Of a DNA stretch of 42,630 bases, positions 34,469 through 42,630 are shown in pieces. The stretch comes from Candidatus Sysuiplasma jiujiangense (GTDB taxonomy: Archaea > Thermoplasmatota > Thermoplasmata > Sysuiplasmatales > Sysuiplasmataceae). The first letter of the stretch is position 1. Each line of letters opens with the position of its first letter. A program made the position numbers and the translations under genes. The DNA is taken from NCBI GenBank assembly GCA_019721075.1, contig JAHEAD010000015.1:3509-46138 (forward strand), read 5' to 3'. Below the pieces are notes generated by a model. The model was not told where the DNA came from. It saw only the letters and a list, made by a program, of their open reading frames with translations, and made no database searches.

Positions 34469-35320
34469 TCACCCCTTGCCGCCCGAGCCCAGGGCCAGAA
34501 ATCCTCTTATGAAGTATCTGCCGAGTACGATTATAAGCAATAGCGGAAGAAGGGACGATATCAGTGCGGCAGCAAAGCTCTCATTGTACAGCGCACCGTA
34601 GCTGCCCGAATAGGACATCACCAGCACCGATGCAGTTCTCATGGGAGGTGTCGAGGTGAGTATAAGAGGTATGAAAAAATTATTCCATGTTTCAACTATT
34701 ATGAACATGAAGGTGGATATCGCACCTGGGATGACCAGCGGCCATACTACCTTCCTGAATATGAGCCAGTCATTTGCTCCGTCTATCCGCGCCGCTTCCA
34801 GTGTCCGCTTCGGCAGGACGGCCATAAAGATCGACATCAACAGGGCCCCTGTCGGAAGGTAGAAAACAAGAAAGGCGAATATCAATCCGTAATATGTATT
34901 GAAAATACCCAGCTTCACCGCCAGGCTGGTCAGCGGCACAAGCGTTATCTCATAGGGCACAAAGGTGGCGATTGCTATTATTGTAAAAACAGTGTCGTTG
35001 AAGTATGATTGCTTGAGGGAAAGATGGTATGCAGCCATTGCCCCCAGGAAGGTCGAGATTGCAGCCACCGGAATCGTGACGATAAGGCTGTTGAGCAGAC
35101 TCTGCTTCATCTGGGAGAACACTGTTTCTATAGCGGACAGTGAGAAGCCCGCAGGCTCCAGAACGGGAGTGCTGATGACTCCCGATGCAGTCTTGAATGA
35201 ATTGATTAGCAGGCTGTAGACAGGAATCAGCCATATTGCCGCAAAAAAGCACAGCAGTGCAATTACAACAGCAGAGCGTATCAGTATTTTGGTCCGCGCG
35301 CTGATCAGCTGCTCAGTCAT
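34469..35320 (-). CDS. Sugar ABC transporter permease (MalG type)
   Basis: This 283-residue protein has six hydrophobic segments and the EAA coupling motif EAARIDGANDWLIFRKVVWP that docks on the ATPase. The first helix (AVVIALLCFFAAIWLIPVYS) and the beginning of the binding-protein-dependent transport domain are typical of the MalG/GlcU class. It overlaps the upstream permease by eight bases and is followed by the ATPase, forming an operon of permease, permease, ATPase. Confidence 0.93.
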   Translation of the reverse strand: MTEQLISARTKILIRSAVVIALLCFFAAIWLIPVYSLLINSFKTASGVISTPVLEPAGFSLSAIETVFSQMKQSLLNSLIVTIPVAAISTFLGAMAAYHLSLKQSYFNDTVFTIIAIATFVPYEITLVPLTSLAVKLGIFNTYYGLIFAFLVFYLPTGALLMSIFMAVLPKRTLEAARIDGANDWLIFRKVVWPLVIPGAISTFMFIIVETWNNFFIPLILTSTPPMRTASVLVMSYSGSYGALYNESFAAALISSLLPLLLIIVLGRYFIRGFLALGSGGKG

Positions 35321-36176
35321 TTGTTATCCACCTCTTCAGGCCCAGGAGCGCGTAGGGTATCACGACAACTGCCGCCAGAATAACCAGCACTACGCTCGCA
35401 GCAGATGAATCGGCGAAAAACTCGGTAATGTAGTAGAAGTACATACTGAGGACAGCCGTTTCGGTAAAGGGATTCAGACCGGTCGATACAAAGGGAAGTG
35501 AAAATATTCTGAGTGCAAACAGGAAAAGCAGTGCTGTTGAAACAATGAATGCATTCTTCGATTCAGGAAGCAGTATTTTCGTAAGGATCCTGATCGTTGA
35601 GGCACCGTCTATCCTGGCGGATTCGATTACCTCCTTAGTGACATTCTGGAATGATGCAAGATAGAATATCACAGCAAGCCCGGAGAATACCCAGATGGAT
35701 ACGAGGATGAGACTTGGAAGTGCGGAGGCAGGCCTGTCGAGCCATGTGTACTGCGGCAAACCCAGAGCCCGGAAAATTGTGTTTATGCCTGTCCTTGTAT
35801 TGTACAGCCATGTCCATATCACAGCGGATGCGGCCAGGGAAATGGCAAGCGGGTAAATGAAAATAGTGGTGAATATCAGCCTTATTTTGCTGCTTCCGAC
35901 ATTATATATCAGTGTTGCAAAAAATATTCCGAAAATATTGCCAAACAGTATGAGAGAAGCGGACCATATGAGAGAGCTCCTCAGCGGATTGGTGAATGCC
36001 GTGTCTCTGAAAATTGAAGTGTAAGTCTGGAAGCCCACAAAAGTGGCGACCGGATGAAACGAAGAGGAGTTTGTGAAGGACGTATATACATTCCAGCCGA
36101 CAAGATACAGGAGGACAACGGAGAATATTCCTGTTGGAATGAAGAAAAGGAAACTGGTTCGTTTTAAAAGCACCAT
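35313..36176 (-). CDS. Sugar ABC transporter permease (MalF type)
   Basis: This 287-residue permease has six membrane segments and the EAA-type motif IESARIDGASTIRILTKILL. The N-terminus (FLFFIPTGIFSVVLLYLVGW) and the periplasmic-side loop (SFTNSSSFHP) are typical of the MalF/UgpA/GlcT class without a large insertion. It is the first gene of the importer operon. A TATA-like tatttaagg lies about 110 bases upstream (36283-36291), suggesting a leader. Confidence 0.92.
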   Translation of the reverse strand: MVLLKRTSFLFFIPTGIFSVVLLYLVGWNVYTSFTNSSSFHPVATFVGFQTYTSIFRDTAFTNPLRSSLIWSASLILFGNIFGIFFATLIYNVGSSKIRLIFTTIFIYPLAISLAASAVIWTWLYNTRTGINTIFRALGLPQYTWLDRPASALPSLILVSIWVFSGLAVIFYLASFQNVTKEVIESARIDGASTIRILTKILLPESKNAFIVSTALLFLFALRIFSLPFVSTGLNPFTETAVLSMYFYYITEFFADSSAASVVLVILAAVVVIPYALLGLKRWITND

Positions 36177-36829
36177 ACTGCATTGCCCCCCGTCTGAAAC
36201 TGCAATATACGCAACTATTCCATCTCTTTCATTTTTATGGTTCTGTCATTCCTGTTTTACACTTCAGTCCGAAACGCTTTACCTTAAATAACATTAACTA
36301 TAAATCATGATAGATGCCCGCTGCAGTCCAGCGCGACGACCAGGAGTCAGGTGGAAGGATCTGGAATGAACTGAACTCTGGAGTTCGGCCGTGCGTGTAA
36401 GAACAGAACGAGTGAAGGCTGAGCCTGCAGGATTCATCTCGGCAGAAATCCAAAATTGCTGCAGGCGAGACATCAGAAATAAATGCACTCAGCAGAGTTC
36501 TGATCATGTAACTTTTATTTCCAGAAAAAGGCGGCAATTCATTCAAGGCCTGAAGAAATTCAGAAAACGCGGCGGTAAGGGCGGCGAAGCATGAAGGGCG
36601 TGATTGTTTAGCCGCATCAATCACCGGTTACCCGTCGCCTGAAATGGAAAAAAGAAACCTGCAGAATGTACCAATTGTTTTCCTCCGATCGGACTAATAC
36701 AATATGCATGATACATAAATTAAAAAGCTCGCTCGCGCCAAAGTGCGGCGGGACAGGCAGATGGCGTGGCGATCACAATTTGGACTGTCGCACTTTGAGC
36801 AACCGTTTATCAGGCAATACCTCAACGGT
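36177..36829. other. Gap upstream of the sugar importer operon
   Basis: It contains a TATA-like element for the importer (36283-36291, reverse strand) and an AT-rich patch (36705-36725). A 108-codon reverse frame (36298-36624) has a Ser/Cys-rich product without family features and covers the promoter, so it is not called. Confidence 0.5.
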
Positions 36830-37627
36830 CTATCCCGGTCTGCCCCCTGTTCGCTTTCTTTTCAGAAATACCAGAAAAGCCACTGCAGCAACAATCGCAA
36901 CAGCGCCTGCGATGCCTTCCAGAACAAACTGCGACAGACCGCGCTGAGACGACGAGACGGAGGGACCCAGCGGTACGTTCGTCGCCATTACAGCACTGCT
37001 CTCATTGTTCCATACCTGCCCGTAGTACGTATTCGCTTGTCCGCCAAGCCTAATACCGGAAAATCTGTCAATCGCAAAGGTTGCGTTGAAATAAATGGCT
37101 GTTCCGTGCAGGAAGACAACCTGATGCAGATGAACGGTGTCTGAGTGAAAAGTGCCGAGAGGCGTTGTGAACAAAGAATTCGCGGAAACTGTCATAGAGA
37201 AGTCTGGACCTTCCATGGCAGATACCCACGGGGGCACCTTTCCAGCGTTGAAATACATCAGCGCCGTCTGATTGACGGCAGGATACAGCGACTGCGAGGA
37301 CAGATTCTCCGAAACTGTCGTGTTAGGAACTCCAGAGCCTGAAGAACCTGATACTGTCACCGTGTAGCTCCCGTTTGCTGTGCTCACCTTCGATATATAA
37401 AAGGTCTGAACCGTCGTTCCATTGCTGCCGGAGGGAGAGCCCGTGGACTTTACACTGTAACGGACAAACGAACCGTTAAAAAACCAAACAGGGAACTTCA
37501 CTTCAGCAGACTGATTTCTGTAAAACAGTGGACTGCCCGTATGCCTGGAAACTGCCGGAACGGTGAACACCACAATTATTGAAATTACGACCAGCAACAA
37601 TGCTGCGGCCGGCCTTCCTCCTTGCAT
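36830..37627 (-). CDS. Secreted/membrane-anchored glycoprotein-like protein
   Basis: Starting at Met 37627 (MQGGRPAAALLLVVISIIVV), this has an N-terminal signal-anchor helix, a Ser/Thr/Asn-rich external domain with many N-glycosylation sequons, and a C-terminal membrane helix (EGIAGAVAIVAAVAFLVFL) followed by basic residues (KRKRTGGRPG). The topology is that of an archaeal surface protein held by a C-terminal anchor. No enzyme motif is seen. A longer frame to 37705 exists but would put charged residues before the signal. Confidence 0.75.
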   Translation of the reverse strand: MQGGRPAAALLLVVISIIVVFTVPAVSRHTGSPLFYRNQSAEVKFPVWFFNGSFVRYSVKSTGSPSGSNGTTVQTFYISKVSTANGSYTVTVSGSSGSGVPNTTVSENLSSQSLYPAVNQTALMYFNAGKVPPWVSAMEGPDFSMTVSANSLFTTPLGTFHSDTVHLHQVVFLHGTAIYFNATFAIDRFSGIRLGGQANTYYGQVWNNESSAVMATNVPLGPSVSSSQRGLSQFVLEGIAGAVAIVAAVAFLVFLKRKRTGGRPG

Positions 37628-37950
37628 TTTTGTCAGGGTAACCTGAGGCGGATAATAGCGACGGATAGAAATATTTTCCGTTTCAGTTTTGTAGAGCCCA
37701 GGCACTTTCAGGCGCAGGAATCATCGGGCAGGCATCGTTACAAGTATCGCAATCGGCATAAGCATGACTGATAGTTGAACTAACCTGGACACCGATCTGG
37801 CAAATTGACAGTGCAGCTGACCACAAGCCTCTCTGGAACAAGAACGCGGCCGTCATTCCTTTCGTAATATATTGCGCCTGCCTTCCAGAATGAGTCTTCG
37901 TCAGGCACATTGACGGCTAAGGCGTTTGGATACCCAGCCATTGGAATCAC
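37628..37950. other. Gap between the surface-protein gene and the IS605 element
   Basis: It contains a TATA-like aaatatttc near 37670 on the reverse strand for the surface-protein gene. A 75-codon frame has no family features. The remainder is unremarkable. Confidence 0.45.
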
Positions 37951-38575
37951 CTGACATCCTCCCGCGAATAAATTCGTGTGTTCCTGGCTGCATTAGAATG
38001 CGACCTCCTTTGCGGCCGGCGGTTCACGTTTCTTCGAGACTGCTCACCTTCCCTTCTGGGAGGTGTTGGCAATTCTCTCCACGCGCGTGAATTCGGGCAT
38101 GCCCTGCCCTGCCGTCTGTGGTTACGGCGGAGCCGTTGTATGCGTCGGGATAGGTAAGCGACAGCATTTCATCCTTGAAACGCGGATATCCTGCAATGTG
38201 TCTGAAGAATGATTTGAATGCCCTGTCCAGCCTGTGCAGGCATTCCTGTGCGACATGACTGTAGACTTGACCTATACCGCTGCCGTCGTTACTGTGCCAC
38301 ATAGCGAGTGATTTGCACTTTTCAGCATAGACGACTGAAACCCGCCCTGTTTTCCATTCATGCTGTCTCTGCTCCAGCGCATAGTTCCAGAGGGACCTCA
38401 GCTCATCGGGCTGGCGCATGAGCTTACGTTCCTGGTTGCGGAACGGATACAGGCGGTACTTGAAGGGGACATACACCGGAGGCCACATCTGTTGCATATT
38501 CACCTTCCTGTTTAGTTCCGCCGCCCGCTTACCCACGAATAAATTCATGGGCCTGCGCTCGTTTTTTTAGTCAAA
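37951..38575 (-). mobile_element. Internally deleted IS200/IS605-type element
   Basis: Both ends carry a similar imperfect palindrome with the shared core cgaataaattc: 37961-37978 on the left and cccacgaataaattcatggg at 38532-38551 on the right. The left one lies beside tgacatcctcccg, which on the reverse strand ends in GGGAGGATGTCA, typical of the right end of IS605/IS1341 elements and the end of their guide (omega) RNA. Between them lies the first third of tnpB and perhaps its last codons, about 0.6 kb instead of the usual 1.3-1.5 kb. No tnpA is present. Confidence 0.7.
38024..38497 (-). pseudogene. tnpB: tnpB, N-terminal part with internal deletion
   Basis: From the Met at 38497 the product begins with the TnpB N-terminal domain: FKYRLYPFRNQERKLMRQPD, SLWNYALEQRQHEW, then GQVYSHVAQECLHRLDRAF and SLTYPDAYNGS. 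It then passes abruptly into a segment (from about GRAGHARIHARGEN) that no longer matches and may be the gene's far 3' end out of frame. The RuvC motifs and zinc ribbon are missing, so the protein cannot cut DNA. A longer frame from 38548 starts inside the element's terminal palindrome and is not the natural start. Confidence 0.8.
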
Positions 38576-38631
38576 CAGAGCACGCAATTTCTGCAGCCTT
38601 ACAGCCGGTGCCACAGCTCCGGCCCCTGAAT

Positions 38632-39564
38632 TCAGCGACGGGAATGTTTTCTTCTCATTTCCCGTGTGACCTCTTTCCCCGAAGGAATGCCCGAAAGTCC
38701 CGGCGAACTCACTTTGCGTGAAGCAACTATGTTGCCTGCGTTCAGCGAATCCTCCAGATCCATGCCACCTAAGTGTGCCCACATGAAAGCGCCGTCGAAC
38801 GCATCGCCTGCGCCGACTGTATTTTCCAGCCTCCTTGCTTTGACACCGGGAACGCGAACAGACACATTACCGTCAGTTGCATACGCGCCTCTTTCCCCGG
38901 TCTTTACAACTATCAGATTTCCTTTTGCACCGGAGCTGTGCACTGATTTGAACCTGCGCAGGAATCGATGCTCCACTTCGTTGACAAACACGATATCCGA
39001 GTTCGTCAGGAAGAACCCCGGATCGGGTATTGTGTCAATCAGCGGTCCCGGATCGAACGCCACCGTCACACCCGTTTTCCTGCATTGCTCCAGAATACTG
39101 CGCATCATACCTGCAATCTTTACCGCCTGCGAAATGAAATAACCGTCGAAAAAAATAGCCCTTGTCCCTGGCAGAACTGCCTGCAGTCGCCGCGACAGCA
39201 GCTGGGAATGGACGCCGCTGCCGCCGTATCCGACAAATGTGTGTTCCTTCTTCCTGCTCACGAGCACGGCGCAAATTGCCGTGTGCCGGCCGGAAGACGA
39301 AACTACGCCTCCTGTGCAGACACCTTCCTTCCTCAGCACACTGAGCAGCAGCGATCCTGCAGGATCCTTTCCCAGGAAATCGAAGAGCGCAGTCCTCAAG
39401 CCCATTCTGCTCGCCGTTATCGCGACAGTGCACATTCCGCCGGGCACGAATGACGCACTCCCGGATGAAACGACTTTGTCAGCCTTCAGGGGAAAGGAAT
39501 CTATATCGAGGTAAATATCCAGGACTGCATCGCCGATACATAGAAGATCAATGTCTTTTCGCAT
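38632..39564 (-). CDS. PfkB family carbohydrate/nucleoside kinase
   Basis: The 310-residue ribokinase-fold protein has an N-terminal LLCIGDAVLDIYLDIDSF and FVPGGMCTVAITASRMGL, and the C-terminal catalytic motif ENTVGAGDAFDGAF. It is only distantly similar to the kinase at 21378, with GGMCTVAI in place of GGAPANVA, so it uses another substrate. It overlaps the end of the ADP-ribosylglycohydrolase gene by 17 bases and is co-transcribed with it and the MFS transporter. A kinase acting on ribose or a nucleoside freed by that hydrolase is plausible. Confidence 0.88.
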   Translation of the reverse strand: MRKDIDLLCIGDAVLDIYLDIDSFPLKADKVVSSGSASFVPGGMCTVAITASRMGLRTALFDFLGKDPAGSLLLSVLRKEGVCTGGVVSSSGRHTAICAVLVSRKKEHTFVGYGGSGVHSQLLSRRLQAVLPGTRAIFFDGYFISQAVKIAGMMRSILEQCRKTGVTVAFDPGPLIDTIPDPGFFLTNSDIVFVNEVEHRFLRRFKSVHSSGAKGNLIVVKTGERGAYATDGNVSVRVPGVKARRLENTVGAGDAFDGAFMWAHLGGMDLEDSLNAGNIVASRKVSSPGLSGIPSGKEVTREMRRKHSRR

Positions 39565-40552
39565 TTAACAGCACTCTCGCGGTTTTGATAAGGTCGACAT
39601 CCGAATTCTTTCCGACTGCACGCACCCAGTCACTGCGTATGCCTCCCAGCCCTGTGTAGGCGCCGGACACTGCGCCTGCTATGGCACCGATGGTATCACA
39701 GTCGCCGCCCAGATTTGCTGAAAGCAGCGCGACGCGGTTGAAATCGAATTCCGCATACGCGCATAATGCAAGCGCTATCGGCACGGCGTCCTCGGTGAGT
39801 GCCTTCCTCTTGCCTTTCATAAAAGCATAGAGATCGGTGAGCAGCTGTTCCTCGCTTCCTGCACCTTCCGCTATCCGGATGGCATGACGTATCCTGAGAT
39901 CCAGTTTGCCGCGATAATCACGGCCGCATTTTGAGCAGCTTGGAAAAGCCGCACCGTCGAGCGCACTCTGTATTATCAGAGCGGTGTCCCTCTCGCCCTC
40001 GATGGCCCTCTTTGTCGCAAGGCAGACTGCTGTTGCACCGGATATTGCAATGCCTGTGCAGTGAGTGGGCATGCAGGCTTTTTCAACATCCGACTTGGCC
40101 TCTTCGTCCGCACGGCCTGCATTTACAATGGCCACGGGTGAAATTCTCATGGCGCATCCGTTGGTGGTCCCGCCCTGTCCCGATTTTTCGGGCGACTGCC
40201 CGTTCATGAGCTTCGTTATTGCACGACGGGTGCTTGGTCCGATTAGAGTTGTCTGCAGTATGCTGCGCCTTTTGGCCCATGATACAAGCGACTTTGCAAA
40301 TGCATCCGGCGAGACAGCTCCAGTCCTGATTATTGATTCTGCAAGAACCAGAGTAAGCTCCGTGTCGTCTGTAAAGCTTCCGGCAGAGAGAGCCTCATGG
40401 ACCCTGGAAGATTTGGGTTCGATGAAACCAGTTACCCTGCCAAATTTCATTAAAATTTCGCGATGGGGAATGAAGGTCGTTGCCGCACCCAGTGCATCTC
40501 CGATGGCAACGCCGGAAAAGGTGCCCGCCGCCCTCTGCTCTGTCTCATTCAA
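39548..40552 (-). CDS. ADP-ribosylglycohydrolase family protein (DraG-like)
   Basis: The 334-residue all-helical hydrolase of the DraG/ARH family carries the metal-binding motifs GVAIGDALGA, GSFTDDTELTL and LGGDCDTIGAIAG, which hold two magnesium or manganese ions. Known members remove ADP-ribose from proteins or split other N-ribosides. A CxxC pair (PSCSKCGRDY) in the middle is an unusual insertion. The start is TTG at 40552, four bases after the MFS stop. Between a transporter and a PfkB kinase, a role in nucleoside or ADP-ribose salvage is more likely than nitrogenase control. Confidence 0.88.
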   Translation of the reverse strand: MNETEQRAAGTFSGVAIGDALGAATTFIPHREILMKFGRVTGFIEPKSSRVHEALSAGSFTDDTELTLVLAESIIRTGAVSPDAFAKSLVSWAKRRSILQTTLIGPSTRRAITKLMNGQSPEKSGQGGTTNGCAMRISPVAIVNAGRADEEAKSDVEKACMPTHCTGIAISGATAVCLATKRAIEGERDTALIIQSALDGAAFPSCSKCGRDYRGKLDLRIRHAIRIAEGAGSEEQLLTDLYAFMKGKRKALTEDAVPIALALCAYAEFDFNRVALLSANLGGDCDTIGAIAGAVSGAYTGLGGIRSDWVRAVGKNSDVDLIKTARVLLNAKRH

Positions 40553-40556
40553 GAGT

Positions 40557-41852
40557 TCAGCCCCACATTCTTACGCTCTGCCCTTCACCGGTCTCGACGC
40601 CATGGAGACGCCATGCGACTGCAGCGGCGAGTCCGAGAGCAAAGATGCCGAGTTCTGCCCAGAGATAGTCGCCAATCGGCAGCTCAGAGGCAAGGAAGAT
40701 AACAGGTATGGAACCGCCAAGTGATATTACACGGACTATGCCTGTAAATGTGCCGCGCCCCTTCACCGGCCACACCTCCGATTTCAGCGTGTCCTCAGTA
40801 AGGAAGAATATGTTTATCATTATGTTGAGCACGACAAAGAGGAGCCAGAACACAATCATGTCTACAAGCCATACTTTCTCTGTCACGATGAAAAGAAATG
40901 TCACGACTATCATTCCTATTATGGAATAAGTCAGCATATTCCTCCTGCTCAGCCTGTCGGAAAATATGCCTATGAAACCGCCAAGGAATGCAGATACACC
41001 GGATATGAGTATTATGTAGTCTGTCAGAGAAGGAAAGAAGTATGGGCCGATTGCGAGGACGCCCAGGCTGAAGCCCGCAGTATAGGACCACCCGATGATG
41101 CCTCCAACTGCCAACCTGAACGCTTTCCCGGGATGTTTCCGCTCCCCGGGCTCGGCCTCCTTCGTGAAATGCGTTTCACCTGCCTTCACCGTCTCGGGAC
41201 TGCCATCATAGTATTCGGCAAACTCCCTGCCGGCTGTATTTTCTTCACCCGACTTCTCAAGCCACATTACTGATTCAGGGAGCCTTAGTCTGATAAGGAA
41301 GATAACGAGAGCCACAGCAATTACAGAGATTCCCAGAAGGAGTTTCTGGGAAGAGACGGAAGTAATTGCCACTATTGCAAGCGCCGTAGCGACGATACCG
41401 CCGACGTTCGTGAAATTCAGTTCGAGATACAGGGCCTTGGATCTGTGTTTTTTTGGAAAAAGTTCGTGGGTGCTGACCAGAATCGTGTTGTATTCCCCTC
41501 CTGCGGCAAGCAGCAGGATTGCAAGAGCAATCAGAATTTCGACAAAGTCGTATGCAGCAATCAGCACAAGAGCGCCAACGACATAGGTTGAGAGTGTAAC
41601 ATAGAACGTCTTCTTCCTGCCTATGCGGTCTGCAAGAGGGCCTGCGGCAATACCGCCCACAAGGAGCCAGAGCGGTGACCAGACAGAAATCAGGGCTATG
41701 AGGTATATCGGAAATTTCACCCAGGTTGTGGCGATGTACGGGAGCGAGTAAATGTATGCCTCTAGCAGTGTCCCAACACAAAAGGCAGTGAATATCCAGC
41801 TGTGAAGCGATGACCATTTCGCATTCTCTACATATGTGGAATAATCTGCCAA
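40557..41852 (-). CDS. MFS transporter
   Basis: This 431-residue protein has 12 membrane segments. The loop 2-3 signature GPLADRIGRKK and the second-half copy FSDRLSRRNML mark the major facilitator superfamily, in the sugar/metabolite:proton symporter group. A charged central loop (about residues 205-245) divides the halves. It is the first gene of a three-gene unit with the DraG-like hydrolase and PfkB kinase, so its substrate is probably a nucleoside or ribose compound. The start is TTG 41852; a TATA-like element lies near 41884-41895. Confidence 0.88.
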   Translation of the reverse strand: MADYSTYVENAKWSSLHSWIFTAFCVGTLLEAYIYSLPYIATTWVKFPIYLIALISVWSPLWLLVGGIAAGPLADRIGRKKTFYVTLSTYVVGALVLIAAYDFVEILIALAILLLAAGGEYNTILVSTHELFPKKHRSKALYLELNFTNVGGIVATALAIVAITSVSSQKLLLGISVIAVALVIFLIRLRLPESVMWLEKSGEENTAGREFAEYYDGSPETVKAGETHFTKEAEPGERKHPGKAFRLAVGGIIGWSYTAGFSLGVLAIGPYFFPSLTDYIILISGVSAFLGGFIGIFSDRLSRRNMLTYSIIGMIVVTFLFIVTEKVWLVDMIVFWLLFVVLNIMINIFFLTEDTLKSEVWPVKGRGTFTGIVRVISLGGSIPVIFLASELPIGDYLWAELGIFALGLAAAVAWRLHGVETGEGQSVRMWG

Positions 41853-42076
41853 ATGACCCCATCCGCGGTCATATCAGGCAGTCTATTTCAAATTTGGCTT
41901 TTGCGTCTTCACACCACTCCCGCTTAAGGCATGGGCGAATCGAAATGCTGGCATCAGACCTGGAATTTTGTTAAACAGTGATGAAACTTTGACATATCCC
42001 CCTGTTCAGGCAAATATGACGGGCCAATCGCAAAGTTCGACTATGTGTTTGTGTATGAGCCTGGCTGGTTATGGAA

Positions 42077-42084
42077 AAGGAGTG
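42077..42084 (+). promoter_or_regulatory. Ribosome binding site of the OsmC gene
   Basis: The sequence aaggagtg lies about 9-16 bases before ATG 42093 and supports that start over the upstream in-frame Met at 42045. Confidence 0.6.
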
Positions 42085-42092
42085 AAATAAGC

Positions 42093-42482
42093 ATGGATGA
42101 AAAACCGAAAGTGGAAATTGATCTTCTGCACGACTATGTCTTCCGTGTTTCGTTCCCTGACGCGGACGGAACGACACTTGTCATGGACGAGCCGGAACCG
42201 CTTGGCAGGCTTGAGGGGCCCAATGCATCGAGGGTGCTCGCTGCTGCAATAGGGAACTGCCTGAGCGCTAGTCTTGCTTTCTGTCTGAGAAAGAGCAGGA
42301 TAGACGTCAAGGGCATACATACAGAAGTGACACCGACGCTTGAAAGGAACAAGGAAGGCTACTGGAGAGTCACTAAAATGGATGTGAAGGTCAGGCCTGC
42401 TCTGGATCCGGAAGCTGAAGAAACAAGGGTAATTAGCAGCAGGAAACTTCAATACCATATGTGCTTATGTAGGATCAAATGA
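42093..42482 (+). pseudogene. OsmC-family protein, 3' end lost to an insertion
   Basis: From ATG 42093 the product shows the OsmC N-terminal half: FRVSFPDADGTTLVMDEPEP, GPNASRVLAAAIGNCLSASL with the first redox Cys, and the strand VKVRPAL. OsmC proteins reduce peroxides with two cysteines; the second lies in the C-terminal helix. Here family-like sequence stops after AEETR (about residue 112). The next 17 residues (VISSRKLQYHM...) come from the IS607-type element that begins at about 42427. The second Cys helix is missing, so the protein is probably inactive. Confidence 0.75.
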
Positions 42483-42630
42483 AGTTGGCGGATTGGGCGC
42501 GGGAACAAGGCATAGATTACAAGACGGCCTATCGTTGGTTCCGTGCAGGGCAATTGCCCGTAAGGTCTGAACAGATGCCAACTGGAACCATTCCCGTCTA
42601 TCCCACTCCGAAGAATGAAGGTGGTGTTGC
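42427..42630 (+). mobile_element. Left end of an IS607-family element, cut by the window
   Basis: The OsmC frame loses similarity at a GG dinucleotide near 42427-42428, the target type IS607 elements use. A serine-recombinase gene starts 51 bases further on. The right end, and a possible tnpB, lie outside the window. Confidence 0.65.
42479..42630 (+). CDS. tnpA: IS607-family serine recombinase (TnpA), N-terminal part
   Basis: The 50 visible residues (MKLADWAREQGIDYKTAYRW, then FRAGQLPVRSEQMPTGTIPV) are the MerR-like helix-turn-helix that opens IS607 transposases, ahead of the serine-recombinase domain that lies beyond the edge. The ATG overlaps the truncated OsmC stop by four bases. The sequence is undamaged so far, so the element may be active. 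Confidence 0.9.
   Translation, partial: MKLADWAREQGIDYKTAYRWFRAGQLPVRSEQMPTGTIPVYPTPKNEGGV

Noticed and set aside
36298-36624. 108-residue reverse-strand frame upstream of the importer operon
   Set aside because: Ser/Cys-rich, no family features, and it covers the importer's TATA-like element.

Overview
The window reads as chromosome of a Thermoplasmata-type archaeon. The evidence is a membrane-anchored archaeal pilin (18073-18540), an archaeal XerA-type recombinase, a small zinc protein resembling the Thermoplasma Ta0938 family, a GlcV-like sugar ABC ATPase, frequent TTG/GTG starts, and TATA boxes about 25-30 bases before start codons with little or no leader. I see no rRNA, tRNA or CRISPR. 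The lineage is an inference from content, not from a marker gene.

Left part (1-8600): a coiled-coil gene with nearly identical internal DNA repeats runs off the left edge. Next come a zinc-finger/TenA-fold protein overlapped by a Ta0938-like zinc protein, three poorly known soluble proteins (one with TPRs), xerA, and an NRAMP-related cation transporter with a small membrane-protein neighbour.

Scarred island (8600-14600): a receiver-PAS-GAF-PAS signalling gene is broken by a one-base frameshift just before its last PAS domain. A second, diverged copy of that last PAS domain lies 3.5 kb downstream. Between the copies are remnants of an IS605-type tnpB and of a DDE transposase, a SWIM zinc-finger gene, and an intact AbiEi/AbiEii toxin-antitoxin pair whose last codon sits in a perfect 16-bp hairpin.

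Housekeeping and envelope (14600-20100): M42 aminopeptidase, GyrI-like protein, thiol peroxiredoxin, DinB-like protein, pilin, and a zinc-ribbon protein with a large external domain.

Catabolic region (20400-36200): this is the most coherent system. It holds an SMP-30 lactonase, a PfkB kinase, a LutA/LutB-like iron-sulfur pair with an SDR, a tightly overlapping trio (Zn dehydrogenase, HUMPS-family decarboxylase/aldolase, TIM-barrel isomerase), a second Zn dehydrogenase, a Gfo/Idh/MocA oxidoreductase, a second SDR, and a complete sugar ABC importer whose binding protein is encoded separately. It looks like import and oxidation of a sugar acid or polyol through lactone, keto-acid phosphate, decarboxylation and pentulose phosphate. 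The substrate cannot be read from the sequence.

Right part (36800-42630): a secreted/membrane protein, an internally deleted IS200/IS605 element that keeps both hairpin ends, an operon of MFS transporter, ADP-ribosylglycohydrolase and PfkB kinase (probably nucleoside or ADP-ribose-type salvage), and an OsmC gene cut off by the start of an IS607-family element at the window edge.
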